A DNA stretch of 64,000 nt, taken from contig OX638135.1 in NCBI GenBank assembly GCA_951804985.1, positions 5,650,093 to 5,714,092 on the forward strand. The letters run 5' to 3'. This DNA comes from Dryomyza anilis. Lineage: Eukaryota > Arthropoda > Insecta > Diptera > Dryomyzidae. This document shows positions 46,855 to 59,050 of this stretch, piece after piece (the first letter of the stretch is position 1; each line of letters opens with the position of its first letter). Both the position numbers and the translations under genes were made by a program. The notes beneath the pieces were generated by a model, which saw nothing but the letters and a program-made list of their open reading frames with translations, did not search any database and was not told where the DNA came from.

Positions 46855-47748
46855 GTGTTGGTTCTTCAATAAGGTTGGGCCATTCCACACCAAATCGACC
46901 AACGGTTGGTATTCACATTCTTCGATTTTAATGAAATTCGGGCAACTGATAAAGGGAATCAAGATATGCATTGACCAATTTTTTTTTTCGATACAGTAAT
47001 TCGTAGCCGCGGTAGCTCAGTGGTTAGTGCGTTGGACTGCGAGCCGAAAGGTCCCCGGTTCAAGCCTGGACTGGGGCTAACAACATCCTTTCATAGAAAC
47101 ATTTTTCTATACCGCGCTACCTCTCGTCAGTAAATGGCAATCCTACGAGAATAAAACCATTGCCTATGAAAAAACTTTCAGCAGCCGTTCGGATTCGGCA
47201 ATAAACTGTAGGTCCCACCACTTTGAGTACAAATATAACACGCACACCTCAAAATGGTGAGAGAGCTCGGCCGAAGTTTTATACAGGACTGTAGCGCCAA
47301 ACTATTATATTATTATATTAATTCAAAATTACAAAAATAGGTCAAAAATCACTTTTGTATGGTTGTTCATATTTCAATATCTCTTAAAATAGAAATGCTA
47401 GAAACTTTTTTTTTAAAAGGGTAATTTTTAAGTACGTGAATAATGACCATGGTCCACATGTTCACGTTTAACAACTTGATTTTTTAAAAAGCTTGTTCTA
47501 TTAGCTTTAAAACGAGCCATCAAGGAAGTCTCTAGCATTTCTAAGAGATAAAACAACCATACAAAAGTGATTTTTGGCCCATTTTTTGTAAGTTGGAGCC
47601 ACTGTATCTCTAGAAGTAGTGGACGAAAAAAAATACAAATTAAATTGGTCGGTGCCCTTTATCACTTGCCCAAATTTCATTGAAATCGAAAAGGTAAAAT
47701 CTCAAATTTTACTTTTTTGGTCGATTTGGTGTGGAATGTCCCATATAC
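46855..47748. mobile_element. Foldback (long-inverted-repeat) element with nested SINE
   Basis: The left end CCATTCCACACCAAATCGAC (near 46880) pairs with GTCGATTTGGTGTGGAATG at 47720-47738. Inner parts also pair: ATCACTTTTGTATGGTTGTT (left) and AACAACCATACAAAAGTGAT (right). The SINE lies in the left arm. No transposase is present. Related halves occur at 3800-4115, 33535-34090, 34953-35611 and 37060-37320. Confidence 0.75.
47003..47318 (+). mobile_element. tRNA-derived SINE, copy 2 (by duplication)
   Basis: Identical to 44298-44613 and in the same foldback context, so it arose with the 2705-bp duplication and not by a second insertion. Confidence 0.9.
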
Positions 47749-48129
47749 AGTCTGAAAATATTTAAGTAGATGCTGAGTTTTAATACCTTAAGTAACTCAA
47801 TGACGAAAATGGGAATTTGCACAAAGAAGTGGACATTAAAAGAAACTCGAAGTGATGTAGAAATTCTGTAAATTGGGATATTATTTGTTTTTCGATGCTG
47901 GTCCAAAAATGTAGGTAGTAATTCTTGTATATTTTTGGTTTTATTAAAAGCTCATAAATACAAAATTCTGAAATTCATTTGAATTTCATAAAAATGTACT
48001 AACAATTTTCGAAAATGTACCAGAAAAATCTGCTACTGTAGTAGGTAGTAGAATCTGTCAATTTAAATTGAAAATAAGAGATCTGCTCCGATCGGAGCAG
48101 GATGTGAACACTGGACCTCTTATAGTATT
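47749..48129. repeat. Foldback-family flank, inverted counterpart of 33535-33735
   Basis: Positions 47755-47950 match 33735-33535 in reverse complement. 47950-48129 shows no gene. A palindromic CTCCGATCGGAG lies near 48085. Confidence 0.5.
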
Positions 48130-48360
48130 TATACACTCTGCATGAAGTCAATACATATTTGATAAAAAAAAGTTTACCTAAGCACGTACTGTAGATGTAA
48201 ATTTTATATGAGGTATTTGAATATAATTGGTCAGATCACAGGTCACAATGAACCGATTTCGCAAATTATTTCGCACTTACAGCGCAGCTATATAAGTAAT
48301 CTAAATTATAAGTTTCATTCATCACACACTTCAATTTTTAAGTAGTAAGTATTTTTACAC

Positions 48361-48434
<74 letters not shown>

Positions 48435-48551
48435 GGACAGTTCGACTCAGGAGGTCATGCTGATCCAGACATGATACCGGAGATGCTTCCTTCTGTGTGT
48501 TGCAAACGGCGTACCAAACTGAATATACCCTTTCACTCTTAGTGTAGGGTA
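48130..48551 (-). mobile_element. mini-me/DINE-1-like element E, partial, expanded microsatellite
   Basis: It starts within the TATGAGGTATTTGAA part and ends TTAGTGTAGGGTAT. It carries an uninterrupted ACAG tract of about 20 units at 48358-48440, the longest in the family here. The adjoining TATATATTC core has been lost, leaving TGCTGATCCAGACATG. Confidence 0.75.
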
Positions 48552-51152
48552 TCCTATTAATATAATAAATGTGTTTGTTCGTTTGTACGTTTGTTCCGCT
48601 TCTCCGTCTAAACGGCTGATCCGATTTACACAGATGCGGTATGGTCAGGAAGGAATGATAGGCTGGTGGGCGGGATTAGACAAAGAGGCGTGGCAGCTCC
48701 CATCCAACCTAAACTTTCAATACGATATAACTCGGCACTTTTACCAGCTACGAAAATAAAACAAAAAACTCAAATACAAAAAAAAAAAAAAAACAAAAAT
48801 CAAAAGCACAAAACAAAAGTAAAAATACAAAAACAAAATCAATCACGTTTGTTCCGCTTCTCCGTCTAAACGGCTGATCCGATTTACTTGAAATTTTTAC
48901 CACAGATGCGGTATGGTCAGGAAGGAATGATAGGCTGGTGGGCGGGATTGGACAAAGAGGCGTGGCAGCTCCCATACAACCTAAACTTTCAATACGATAT
49001 AACCCGGCACTTTCACCAGCTACGAAAATAAAACAAAAAACTCAAATACAAAAAAAAAATTAAAAACAAAAAAGCAAAAGCACAACACAAAACAAAAGCA
49101 AAAATACAAAAACAAAACCAATCTCATAAAACCACAATCCAAACTAAATGAAAAACAAAAAAAAGGAAAGAAAAAGAAAAACAAACCCACCACACTAAAA
49201 CTAACCAAACTTAAACTCACCACACTAAAATTCACCCTTAAATTCACCACACTAAAACCCACCACACTATAATTCACGACACTAAAACTCTCCACACTAA
49301 AATTCACCAGACTAAAACTCAACACACGTACATTCACGACACTAAAAATCACCACACTAAAACTCACCACACTAAAACTCACCACACAAAAACTCACCAC
49401 ACTAAAACTCACCACACATAAACTCACATCACAAAAATTCAACACACTAAAATTCATCACACTAAAATTTTACCACACTAAAACTCACCACACTAAAACT
49501 CACCACATTAAAATTTCACCACATTAAAACTCACCACACTAAAACTCACCACACTGAAACTCACTACACTGAAATGTCGCCACACTAAAACTCACCGCAC
49601 TAAAATTCACCACACTAAAACTCACCACACTTAAACTCACCACACCAAAACTCACAACACTAAAACTCACCACACTAAAACTCACCACATTAAAACTCAC
49701 TACAGTAAAACTCACCACACTAAAATTTCACTACATTAAAATTCACCACACTTAAACTCACCACATTAAAACTCACTACACTAAAATTTAACCACATTAA
49801 AATTCACCACACTAAAACTCACCACATTAAAACTCACTACACTAAAATTTCACCACATTAAAATTCACCACACTAAAACTCACCACATTAAAACTCACTA
49901 CACTCAAATTTCGCCACACTAAAACTCACCACACTAAAACCCACCACATCTATAATTAACCACACTAAAAGTCACCACACTAAAATTCACTACACTAAAA
50001 CTCACCACAATAAAACTCACCACACCAAAACTCACCACACTAAAACTCACCACAATTAAACTCACCACACAAAAATTCAACACACAAAAATTGACCACAC
50101 TTAAACTCACCACACTAAAATTTCACCACACTAAAACTCACCAAACTAAAATTCACTACACTAAAATTTCACCACATTAAAATTCACCACACTAAAACTC
50201 ACCACATTAAAACTCACTACACTCAAATTTCGCCACACTAAAACTCACCGCACTAAAATTCACCACACTAAAACCCACCACACTATAATTAACCACACTA
50301 AAACTCACCACACTAAAATTCACTACACTAAAACTCACCACAACTCAAAACTCAATCACACTAAAACTCATCACAATAAAATTCACCCTGAAATTCATCA
50401 CACTAAAACTCGCCACACTAAAACACGCCACACTAAAACACGTTACATTAAAATTCAACTCACTAAAACCCACCACACTATAATTCACCACACTAAAACT
50501 CACCACACTAAAAATCACCACACTTAAACTCACCACACTAAAATTCACCACACTAAAACTCACCACACTAAAACTCACCACACCAAAACTCACCACACTA
50601 AAACTCACCACAATTAAACTCACCACTCAAAAATTCACCACACCTAAACTCACCATACCGAAACTCACCACATTAAAACCCACCACACTAAAACTTCTAC
50701 TGGGAAAAACTCTACGGTGAAGAATTCTACGGGAAAGAATTCTACCGGGAACAATTCTACCGGGATGAATTCAACGTGGAGAATTCTACGGGAAAGCGTT
50801 CTATGTGGATTTAACGAGGAAGATTTCTACTGGGAATAATTCTGCGGAGAAGCGCAGTCTGGGAAAGAATTGTCTTTGAGAAAAGTTGTTTTGGCGGAGA
50901 ATTATTATTTGGTTACCACATTTATAAAACCAATAAAAAAAACTTCAACAGCTAAGCACGGGCCCCTCATATAAATAATAAAATGTTTTTTATATTAATA
51001 AAATCGCTCCAAATCTTTGAATTCAGAAAATCTTGGCACGAGTCGTCCACGGTCCAGCTATAAATAATATAATGTTTTTTATATTAATAAAATCGCTCCA
51101 TATCTTTGAATTCAGAAAATCTTGACACGAGTCGGGCACGGGTCCAGCTATA
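48552..51152 (+). mobile_element. Non-autonomous Helitron-like element 2
   Basis: Same family as 27973-29722, starting TCCTATTAATATAATAAATG right after mini-me E. The head segment is again duplicated (48590-48750 and 48846-49020), followed by a longer 15-bp minisatellite. The 3' end is itself duplicated with an 89-bp offset. Its last bases read CAGCTATAAA at both ends instead of CAGCTAGT, so the CTAG terminus is altered. No Rep/helicase frame. Confidence 0.75.
49186..50694 (+). repeat. 15-bp minisatellite CACCACACTAAAACT inside Helitron-like element 2
   Basis: About 100 degenerate units, more than twice the length found in element 1. It gives minus-strand FSVVS repeat frames that are not genes. 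Higher-order repetition is visible, for example the CACTACACTAAAATTTCACC variant recurring between 49720 and 50180. Confidence 0.95.
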
Positions 51153-52439
51153 AAAAATAAAAATGAAAATAATATATCTGAATTTAAAATAATATATTTT
51201 GTTTTTACTAAATAAAAGAATAACCTTGAAGAATAAGTTTTCAACTTAATGGTTTAAATTATATACTATTTAAGATAGAAATTAATTTAAATAAACTTCA
51301 TAGTTGATATTTTTTACTAATGAAGTTAAAAAATAATCTACGTGGTTGAATATCCCAACTATAAGGTTTAGTTTTGGACACGCATTTCATTTTTCAACCT
51401 AATAGTTTATAAATGTAACTCAAATGTTTATTATGTTAAATATACAACTATAATTATTAAAATTTTTAATTGAATACTTTAAAAGTTAAAAACTTCAACT
51501 CGTTTTGGTTAGGATAAACATGCAAACTTACAAAGTTGAAAAAATTAACCTAAATTTTTGACCGTGTTGACAATTCATTGTGTTTTTCGCTGAATCTGGT
51601 TAGTTTTGAAAATTAAAAAGCTAAAATTAAAGTTGGTAACTCTATGACCGCAACACATCATGGGTTGCAATGGCCAAATAAGTATAAGTAACTCAATGGC
51701 CTGCAATTTACTGTTGCACGTTATTGGTACACGTATTGTTCATATGTTGTACACCCCAAAAGCGACACTTAGGTGCTTACCATTTTTTTGAGTCGTCAGA
51801 ACTGATGATCAGTGTTGCCAGTTAGCCTATTTCCGACTAAATTTAGCCGATTTCCGGCTAATTTTAGCCGGGTTTTTAATTGTTTAGCCGTAAAATTATG
51901 GACTAATTTGTTAGCCACTTTTTAGCCGAATTGTTGAAAGTTTATATAAAATTATAATTTATATTTTGACACTATAAACATTTTTGTAAGTTAATTTAAA
52001 AAAATATACTGTCATTAAGTGCATAAATTACATTACTCAGCCCGAAAAAATCCAAATTTTGACATAATGCAGTAAAAGTTACAGCAAGTAATGGTTACAT
52101 TTGTAGCGCTGATTCTGTAAATGGCATCAGTCAAATTGACTTTTGTTAATAATAATAGAGTTTAGCTACTGCAGCTAGCTGTTTCGCACTCAAACATAAG
52201 GTTTAACACTCAGCCAGGAACGTACTCGGTACAGATGTTTTATTAAATATTTTCTTTTTCTCACAGCTAATACTAAGAGAGTTTTTATGCTAGTGAAAAC
52301 ATTATCTGGAAATATTTACCAATTATTTGGCTCGGACAATTCACAACATGTATTGTATATACATCACATATTAATAAAATTTTTATTATACAATATAGGT
52401 TATTAGTAAATGCGTCGCAGATTACTTTTAAGAGTTAAT
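51153..52439. other. Unassigned AT-rich DNA with a TTTAGCCG motif cluster (51811-51930)
   Basis: Between 51811 and 51930 the motif TTTAGCCG or TTAGCC occurs about seven times in degenerate form. A similar but shorter cluster lies at 57018-57080. No coding frame or named repeat is recognised. Confidence 0.45.
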
Positions 52440-54640
52440 GTGGACGTAGAGAGATTGTAAAAGGAACAGTTGTTTGCAAAGGTACACATGCGATTAAAAG
52501 GAGCACCTATACCATAGTTTGTTCTATTAAAAGGTACATAAAAAATATTAGTATTAGTACGAATACTTCTACGATTGTCATTGATTTTAAAACAGTTTAA
52601 GAGCTCAGGAGAATCTATTATTCCTGTAGATAGCTGATGTATATATGCAATATCTGCATTTTTTTCTCCTTACTTCTAAGGGTTGCAATCCTATTAAGAT
52701 CAAACGATCTGAATAAGGTGGTAGAGTATTACGATCTACCCAATTAAAATGGTTTAATCCAAATCTAACGAACCTTTTTTGAATTCTTTCAATTCGGCTA
52801 ATATGAGATTTATACATTGGAGACCAGACTTGAAAAGCATATTCAAGGTGTAGTCGCACCAATGTGATATATAATGTTTGTGTCACTAATGTGTTGTTGA
52901 ACTCTTTGCTCTCTTTCCAACGTTTTACAAATCCCAGCATTGCAGATGCTTTACTGCAAATTGTATCAATATGAACATTAAAAGTCAGCTTATCATCAAA
53001 GACTATGCCAAGATCCTTAATAAAGTCAACTCGGTGTAGAGTTTGATTAGAAATTCTGTAATTGAAACATAGTTTTGATCTTTTTCGAGTAAATGATACT
53101 GTTTGACATTTGCTTGCATATAATATTAAGCTGTTTTTTTGATAACAAACTTCAAAGGACTTCAGATCATCCTGAAGTAATTCACAATCGTCCTCTTTTT
53201 TTATTTCTTTATATAGTTTCATATATGAGCAAACGAGAACTGGTGATGCTATGTGATACATCATTTATGGCCAATATGAATAATAGAGGTCTTAAGTGAC
53301 TACCCTGGGGCACACCAGATGTTGCGATAAAGGCAGATGATAAGCAACTACGAAAACGTATTTGATAAGAGCGTGTATTTAGATAAGATTCCACCCAGTC
53401 TATAAAATTCTTAGGGAACCCTAGCAGTTTCAATTAAAATATAATTAGTTTATGTGAAAGTTTATCAAAAACCTTACTGAAATCAGTGTAAATGCAATAA
53501 ACTTGGTTTCGTGATTCAATTGAACGTAGACTAAAGCTAGTAAAGTCCAGGAGATTAGAGACAGTTGATCTACTATTTACAAAGCCATGTTGACGGGTGT
53601 CAATAATATCATGACAATGTTTTTTTTATGGAATGATAAACCATTCGTTCGAAAAGTTTTGGAATACAAGATAATTTTGCGATTGGTCGATAGTTATTGA
53701 CGTCTGTTTTCAGCCCTTTTTAAATACTGGAGATATAAAAGATGATTTCCATAAGTGAGGAAAACAACTTTCAGAAAGAGATTTATGAAATAAGAAGGCC
53801 AATGGTTTGCACTAGGAAGAACTGCATTTTTTTTAGTAATATTGGTGGAATACCATCAGGACCAGCGTTAGTATCTTCTTCTAATTGGCTCATTTCTTCG
53901 AAAATAAGCTCAAGCGGAAGTATAATTGTTCCAAGGGACGTTTTAGGTAAAGATCCACCGTAATTAAAACAATTTAAATCAAATAAAAAAATAAAATAAA
54001 ATAGTCAGTACTAAATGATTTTCGAAAAAGATTGGCAAACAGTCCACATATTATATTAGGATCGTTTGGTAGTCCGTTATCTGATTTAAAAGAAGCGGGA
54101 AAACCATTACTCTTTTTTTTTCAAGTTAATAAAGACCAGAATTTATTTGGATCTCCTAACAGTATCAATTAATCGTAATGTAAAGACTGGCACAGAGGTT
54201 ATTGAAATTCTCTGCAATTCTACTATTCCAGGCTCTATTACGAGAATTTCTTAAATGTTTTAGATCTTTGGTGTACCAAGGATAGAATAAAGATGAGATA
54301 CGCTTTTGTTCAATAGGAACAGACAGTGAAATGCATTCAAACAAAATTTTATAAAAGTTTTCGGTAATTATATCCAAACTTTCAGAAAATATACAGGCGT
54401 TATGGTCATTAAATTTTAGATCAATTAATCTGTTCAAAAGATCATAATCAGCTTTTCTAAAATTAAAATAGCGCTGATCTTCCGTCACTAGGTCAGGAAT
54501 TACTTCATCCGCTTGGTAAACTATACCAAGAGGAGCATGGCAGTTATCAATATTAGATAGAGAGTAATTGGCATTTGAAACTATTATTTTTGATGAATCT
54601 GTCGTGAAAACTAAATCCAATTGTTTGTATTGGTGATTTT
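52440..54640 (-). pseudogene. Second CR1/jockey-like LINE, ORF2 (heavily decayed)
   Basis: On the minus strand: end of the endonuclease (MDLVFTTDSS at 54620), linker (PWYTKDLKHLRNSRNRAWN), then NAGPDGIPPILLKK near 53870, NNYRPIAKLSCIPKLFERMV near 53690, SGVPQGSHLRPLLFILAIND near 53300, and the thumb region KDLGIVFDDKLTFNVH with FQVWSPMYKSHISRIERIQK. The YADD box is damaged, reading LLIYETI in one frame and SYMKLYKEI in the other. Many stops and frame changes occur. Its C-terminal half closely parallels 37516-38270, so the two copies belong to related families. Confidence 0.85.
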
Positions 54641-55885
54641 CGAGATATAGCCCATTTTTCAGTATATTTTTTTGCAGTTCTTTTATTTTTAAAATTCCAA
54701 AAAGAAATAATGAAATTATCCTTTTGTTATTAGACGCAATGCGCAGAAATCAAATATTTGCTTTTATGTATGAAAAAATGTTTGTACGAGATATAATCAT
54801 GAGAAATTAAAAATTTTAATAACAAAAACTTTTTGAATAAAATACGATATTACACACTGCAAAGAAAAGGGCTCTCCCAAACATAATGTTGCAGGCATTA
54901 CATACATTTAGTGCTAATATCTTCTTTACACAATATTCATTTTTTCCCTTTTTTTTTACATTATTTAATTAAAAACTTAAACTTTTTTTTATTACACATC
55001 TCTTATTTATACTTAATAATTGTATTTTCATCTACTGTTCTTATTTTGAGTTCAGTGAATTACGGATGAATTGGATATTTCACAAACATCCACTATTTGG
55101 TATTAACAGTAATTGGCGGTACTTAAAACATTCTTTCACCAAAAAGAACTTTTGAACTATATGAAAAGTATTAATGTGAGTCTTACTAAGTGCTAAAAGT
55201 AGGCAGCTTGTTCTTTAATCGTAATGCCAAACATACATATAATCAAAATAATCCTATTATTTTTAAATTCGTTGTCACCCAGTAACAATCAGGAATAACC
55301 AAATACATATAATTCAAATAACCTTTTATTGACGTTGGGTGTGTTAAATAGCGAAAATATCAAACATACATATATTAATATCTAATGAAAAATATATATT
55401 TCTACAGAAATTTTAATATAGTAAATTCATTTAAATCCGCGTTTTAAGCAATTTATCTTTAAATATCGTATAATATTATATCAATCTCAACAAAATAATA
55501 ATACAATTCAATTATAATGTAATTAGATTTTACTCCTGATATTTATATGGTGATTTCGAATTACGTTATAATTACAGTCAAACATATTCAAACAAATCTT
55601 TTCTATCCGTGTACTTAGTGAAAAAATTTGAAAATTTTAAAAATCATTAAATTTATATTTAACAAATAAAAAAATGTTGCATTTATTTAATTTAATATTT
55701 ATAACGTTTTAATCAAGAATCGTAATATGGGTATTTAAATTTTTACTGCACCATAATTAATGCATGGAAGTGTTATTATTGAAGATACGAGTTTGAATAT
55801 ATAGTATTAACTTTTACTAAATCAATGTATTTTCTTGAAATTTTACACCTTTTATCACCATTATGTATTATAATGATAATTATAC
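54641..55885. other. AT-rich, nothing recognised
   Basis: No open frame of note. Two similar segments (CATACATATAATCAAAATAA near 55232 and ACATATAATTCAAATAACCT near 55304) are the only local repetition noticed. Confidence 0.5.
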
Positions 55886-56640
55886 CCTACACCTATGAGG
55901 TACAGGGTATATTAACTTTGTGCATATATTGTAACGCCCCTTAGGAGGCGTGTCCGGTATGGAAAAGTATATATATTCTTGATCAGCATCACTACCCGAG
56001 TCCGTTTAGCCATGTCCGTCTGTCTGTCCGTCTTGCTGTCTTGCTGTCCGAATACAGAATAACTTGAGAAATACTGATCAGAATGCGATGAAATTTCGTC
56101 TCAATATATTTTAGCCAAAAGTAGGCACTGAGTTTGAAAATGAGCCAAATCGGTCAACGGACACGCCCACCTCCCATACAAGTCACTTTTATATAACTCT
56201 TTCGGAACTAATAACTCGAAAAGTATGCAAGTTATAGTTATAAAATTTAAAAGGTATTGTTAGAATTCACCTAAAAATATGTGGTCCAAAAATGGGCGTG
56301 ATCCGCCCACTTTTTTTTTTCATTATTTCCCGGGTTTTCATAGTGGAAATTTGATCCGTAAATTATTAAAATCAAATCTATGAAATATTAGCCTTTCAAA
56401 ATTTTAAATATAGGCGTGGTCCGCCCAATTACATTTTTCAATTTTTTTTTAGTTTTTTATACTTTATATAATTTTATAATTTATGGGGATATAAGACGTA
56501 AATTTCTGATATATGAATAATATTCTGAAGGTAAATATCCCCACCAAAGGTGTAGGGTATTCCATAGTCGGGCCCGACCGACTATAAAAATCCGTCCCAT
56601 GTGACCGAACTTACCCATGTGACCTAACTTTCCCAACTCG
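55886..56640 (+). mobile_element. mini-me/DINE-1-like element F, diverged subfamily
   Basis: It starts ATACCCTACACCTATGAGG and has TATATATTCTTGATCAGCAT and a short GTCY tract at 56014-56046. It ends with GACCTAACTTTCCCAACTCG. The body differs from copies A-E and G (for example GGGCGTGATCCGCCCAC and CGCCTAAGG-like parts), so it is an older or separate subfamily. Confidence 0.7.
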
Positions 56641-57175
56641 TTTTTTTTTTTTTTTATTAAAATTCAATTTCATGCTTAAAATTTGGATATTTTGTGTATA
56701 GGAAAATGTAAAAAAATGAAAGAATCAGTGCAGAACACGGTATATAGTTCAAACAAATAGAAATTGAGTTGATCACAATAAAATATTATCAAAGAAATTG
56801 TCAAAAACAATGTAAAACAAAATATTACAATTGGATAAAATATAGAAATTAATTTACTAATTAAAAAAAATATTTTCATTTCATTATCAATGTATTAAAA
56901 AACTTGTCTGGCTTTGTTTAATTGAAATTTTTATTTCGCCATCCAGTACTATCTGACGAACCACCGACAATATTATTATCGTTTTTATTTTGAATAATTT
57001 TATAACATTTTGCTGTCTTTTAGCCAGTTAAAAATGTAATTTAGTCGTTTTTGCCAGTTTTATTTTAGTATTTTAGCCGCAATGCTTAGTGGTGCTTCCA
57101 TCTCATAATCAGGAAAATATTTTTTTTTTATATATATATTTTTATTTGTTTATTTATTTATTTATTTATTTATTA
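56641..57175. other. AT-rich, nothing recognised
   Basis: A T-run at 56640 and a TTTA microsatellite at 57142-57172 border this stretch. Otherwise only the TTTAGCC motif cluster near 57018-57080. Confidence 0.5.
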
Positions 57176-57635
57176 TACCCTACACTAAGAGTGAAAGGGT
57201 ATATTCAGTTTGGTACGCCGTTTGTAACACCCAGAAGGAAGCATCTCCGGTATGGAAAAGTATATATATTCTTGATCAGCATGACCTCCTGAGTCGATTT
57301 AGCGATGTCCGTCTGTCCGTCTGTCTGTCCGTCTGTCTGTCTGTTGAAATCCCTACTACTTTTAAAATTGAAGAGCTAGATAAATGAAACTTATAACATA
57401 GATTACTAATATACCTACGCTGTATGTGCGAAAAAATTGGGGAGATCGGTTCATTGTGACCTATGATCCGACCACTTATGTTCAAATACCTCATATAAAA
57501 TGTACATATAAAGATCAATTTTTATGTATACGTGCTTAGGCCGACTTAGACCGACTATAATTTTGATAATACTAACTATCATAATTACACCTACTTTAAA
57601 ATTTCCCATGTGATCTAACCTTCCCAACTGGTTTA
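57176..57635 (+). mobile_element. mini-me/DINE-1-like element G, internal deletion
   Basis: It starts ATACCCTACACTAAGAGTG and ends TTCCCAACTGG as in C, with the GTCY tract at 57306-57345. About 280 bases between ACGTGCTTAGG and CGACTTAGACCGACTAT, present in copy C, are missing. Confidence 0.75.
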
Positions 57636-59050
57636 TTTATTTATATGTATATTTTTCTTGTGGTTGTGGGTAACACTATTTTATTGTATATGTACTATAC
57701 AACAATAGGTATATGTCACAGGTTCCCAACCGGTGGGTCGCAACCCCCAAGGGGGTCACGAGTCCATTTTCAGGGGGTCGCCAAGGGATTACAATTAATT
57801 AAATACAATTTTAAATTTATATATATGAAGCCTTAAATTGTAAAGGTATTAAAAATAGTAAAAATACTTCTAATCTGACATTGTTGTTGTCGTAAAATCA
57901 AACCGAATTAAATTTTTATATTAGAAAAATTGCAATATTCCAAAACTCTACAAAATAGAAAAATTTCTTAAACATTCGGATTTACACTGTTCTACAAAGA
58001 TATTAATATGGAGCGAAACCTCTCATTTTTGGTAGATTTAATTCGCCTGATTCTTGCTGCGAATTTGCCCACTACGAAATTTGTGTTACCTAAAAAATGA
58101 GAGAGAGATCACAATTGAAAATTACAAATGATTTCAATGACAAAACCAATTTTTACCCCAATTCTGATATCAAGACCAATTCTGATGAAGAAGATTCTGA
58201 TATCAAGACCTTTTATAATAGCGATTTCGGTCCCACATATACATTTGAAAAGTGTTCTGATTCCAAATATAAAATCGCAACCGTTGCCATTTATGTTTCT
58301 CGTTATTAAATGATTTATGTATGTACTGTCAGCGTGCGAAAAATATTTAAATAATATTAAATTTCTTTGTTATTTCCATTTTATTTGTTACAAATTTCAT
58401 AAGGAAAATCTCAATGTCTGTTGCTAATTTCAATTTGAAATTTTATAATATTGATTTTAATAATATTGATTTGATTTGGAATTTTTTATATTTTGAATGG
58501 TAAAATCTGAATTTTATTCAGACATTTTGCAATATTAATTGTAAAATCCCAATATTATTTGGTATAATCTCAATTTAAATTGAAATATTTCAATTTTTAT
58601 TTGTAATTTTCTCTATTTGAAACAGAATTCTGAAACAAAATAATACGTCACGAAATTTATTTCCATACAAAATATGTAGTATATATTTCCCAATTTCGTT
58701 TTATTATTTTGTTATGTGAAATTTTCAAAATTTTCAGTTCAGTCGCTCAGAAGCATTCGTTAAAGGCGGGTATGTAAAACATTTTTTTAACCCTATTAAG
58801 CCTGCCGAGTAAAATACACACCAGAAGTTTCCCCATAATGCGTATGTTTTTGAACCTAGCCCCACTACAATGTGTCTGTATTAAATTGTATATCGCTGCG
58901 TGTATTTTTCTGCATTTTAATCAAATAATTCAAAATCAATCTTAAAAAAATATTTAGAAAACAAATTTTAGTAAGATAAGGTTAGGTTAGGTTTGTAAGG
59001 GGGTGTCGCTGAAATCTAATCAACAAACATTCACGGGGACCTAGTGGTCC

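Larger units (their letters stand above)
44725..47429. repeat. 2705-bp tandem duplication, unit 2
   Basis: Direct copy of 42020-44724. At its right end the foldback element continues to completion (47430-47748), so unit 2 has the original right border and unit 1 the original left border. Confidence 0.95.

Noticed and set aside
58981..58995. TTAGG telomeric repeat
   Set aside because: Only about two units occur, at the 3' tail of an inserted LINE. Flies lack TTAGG telomeres.
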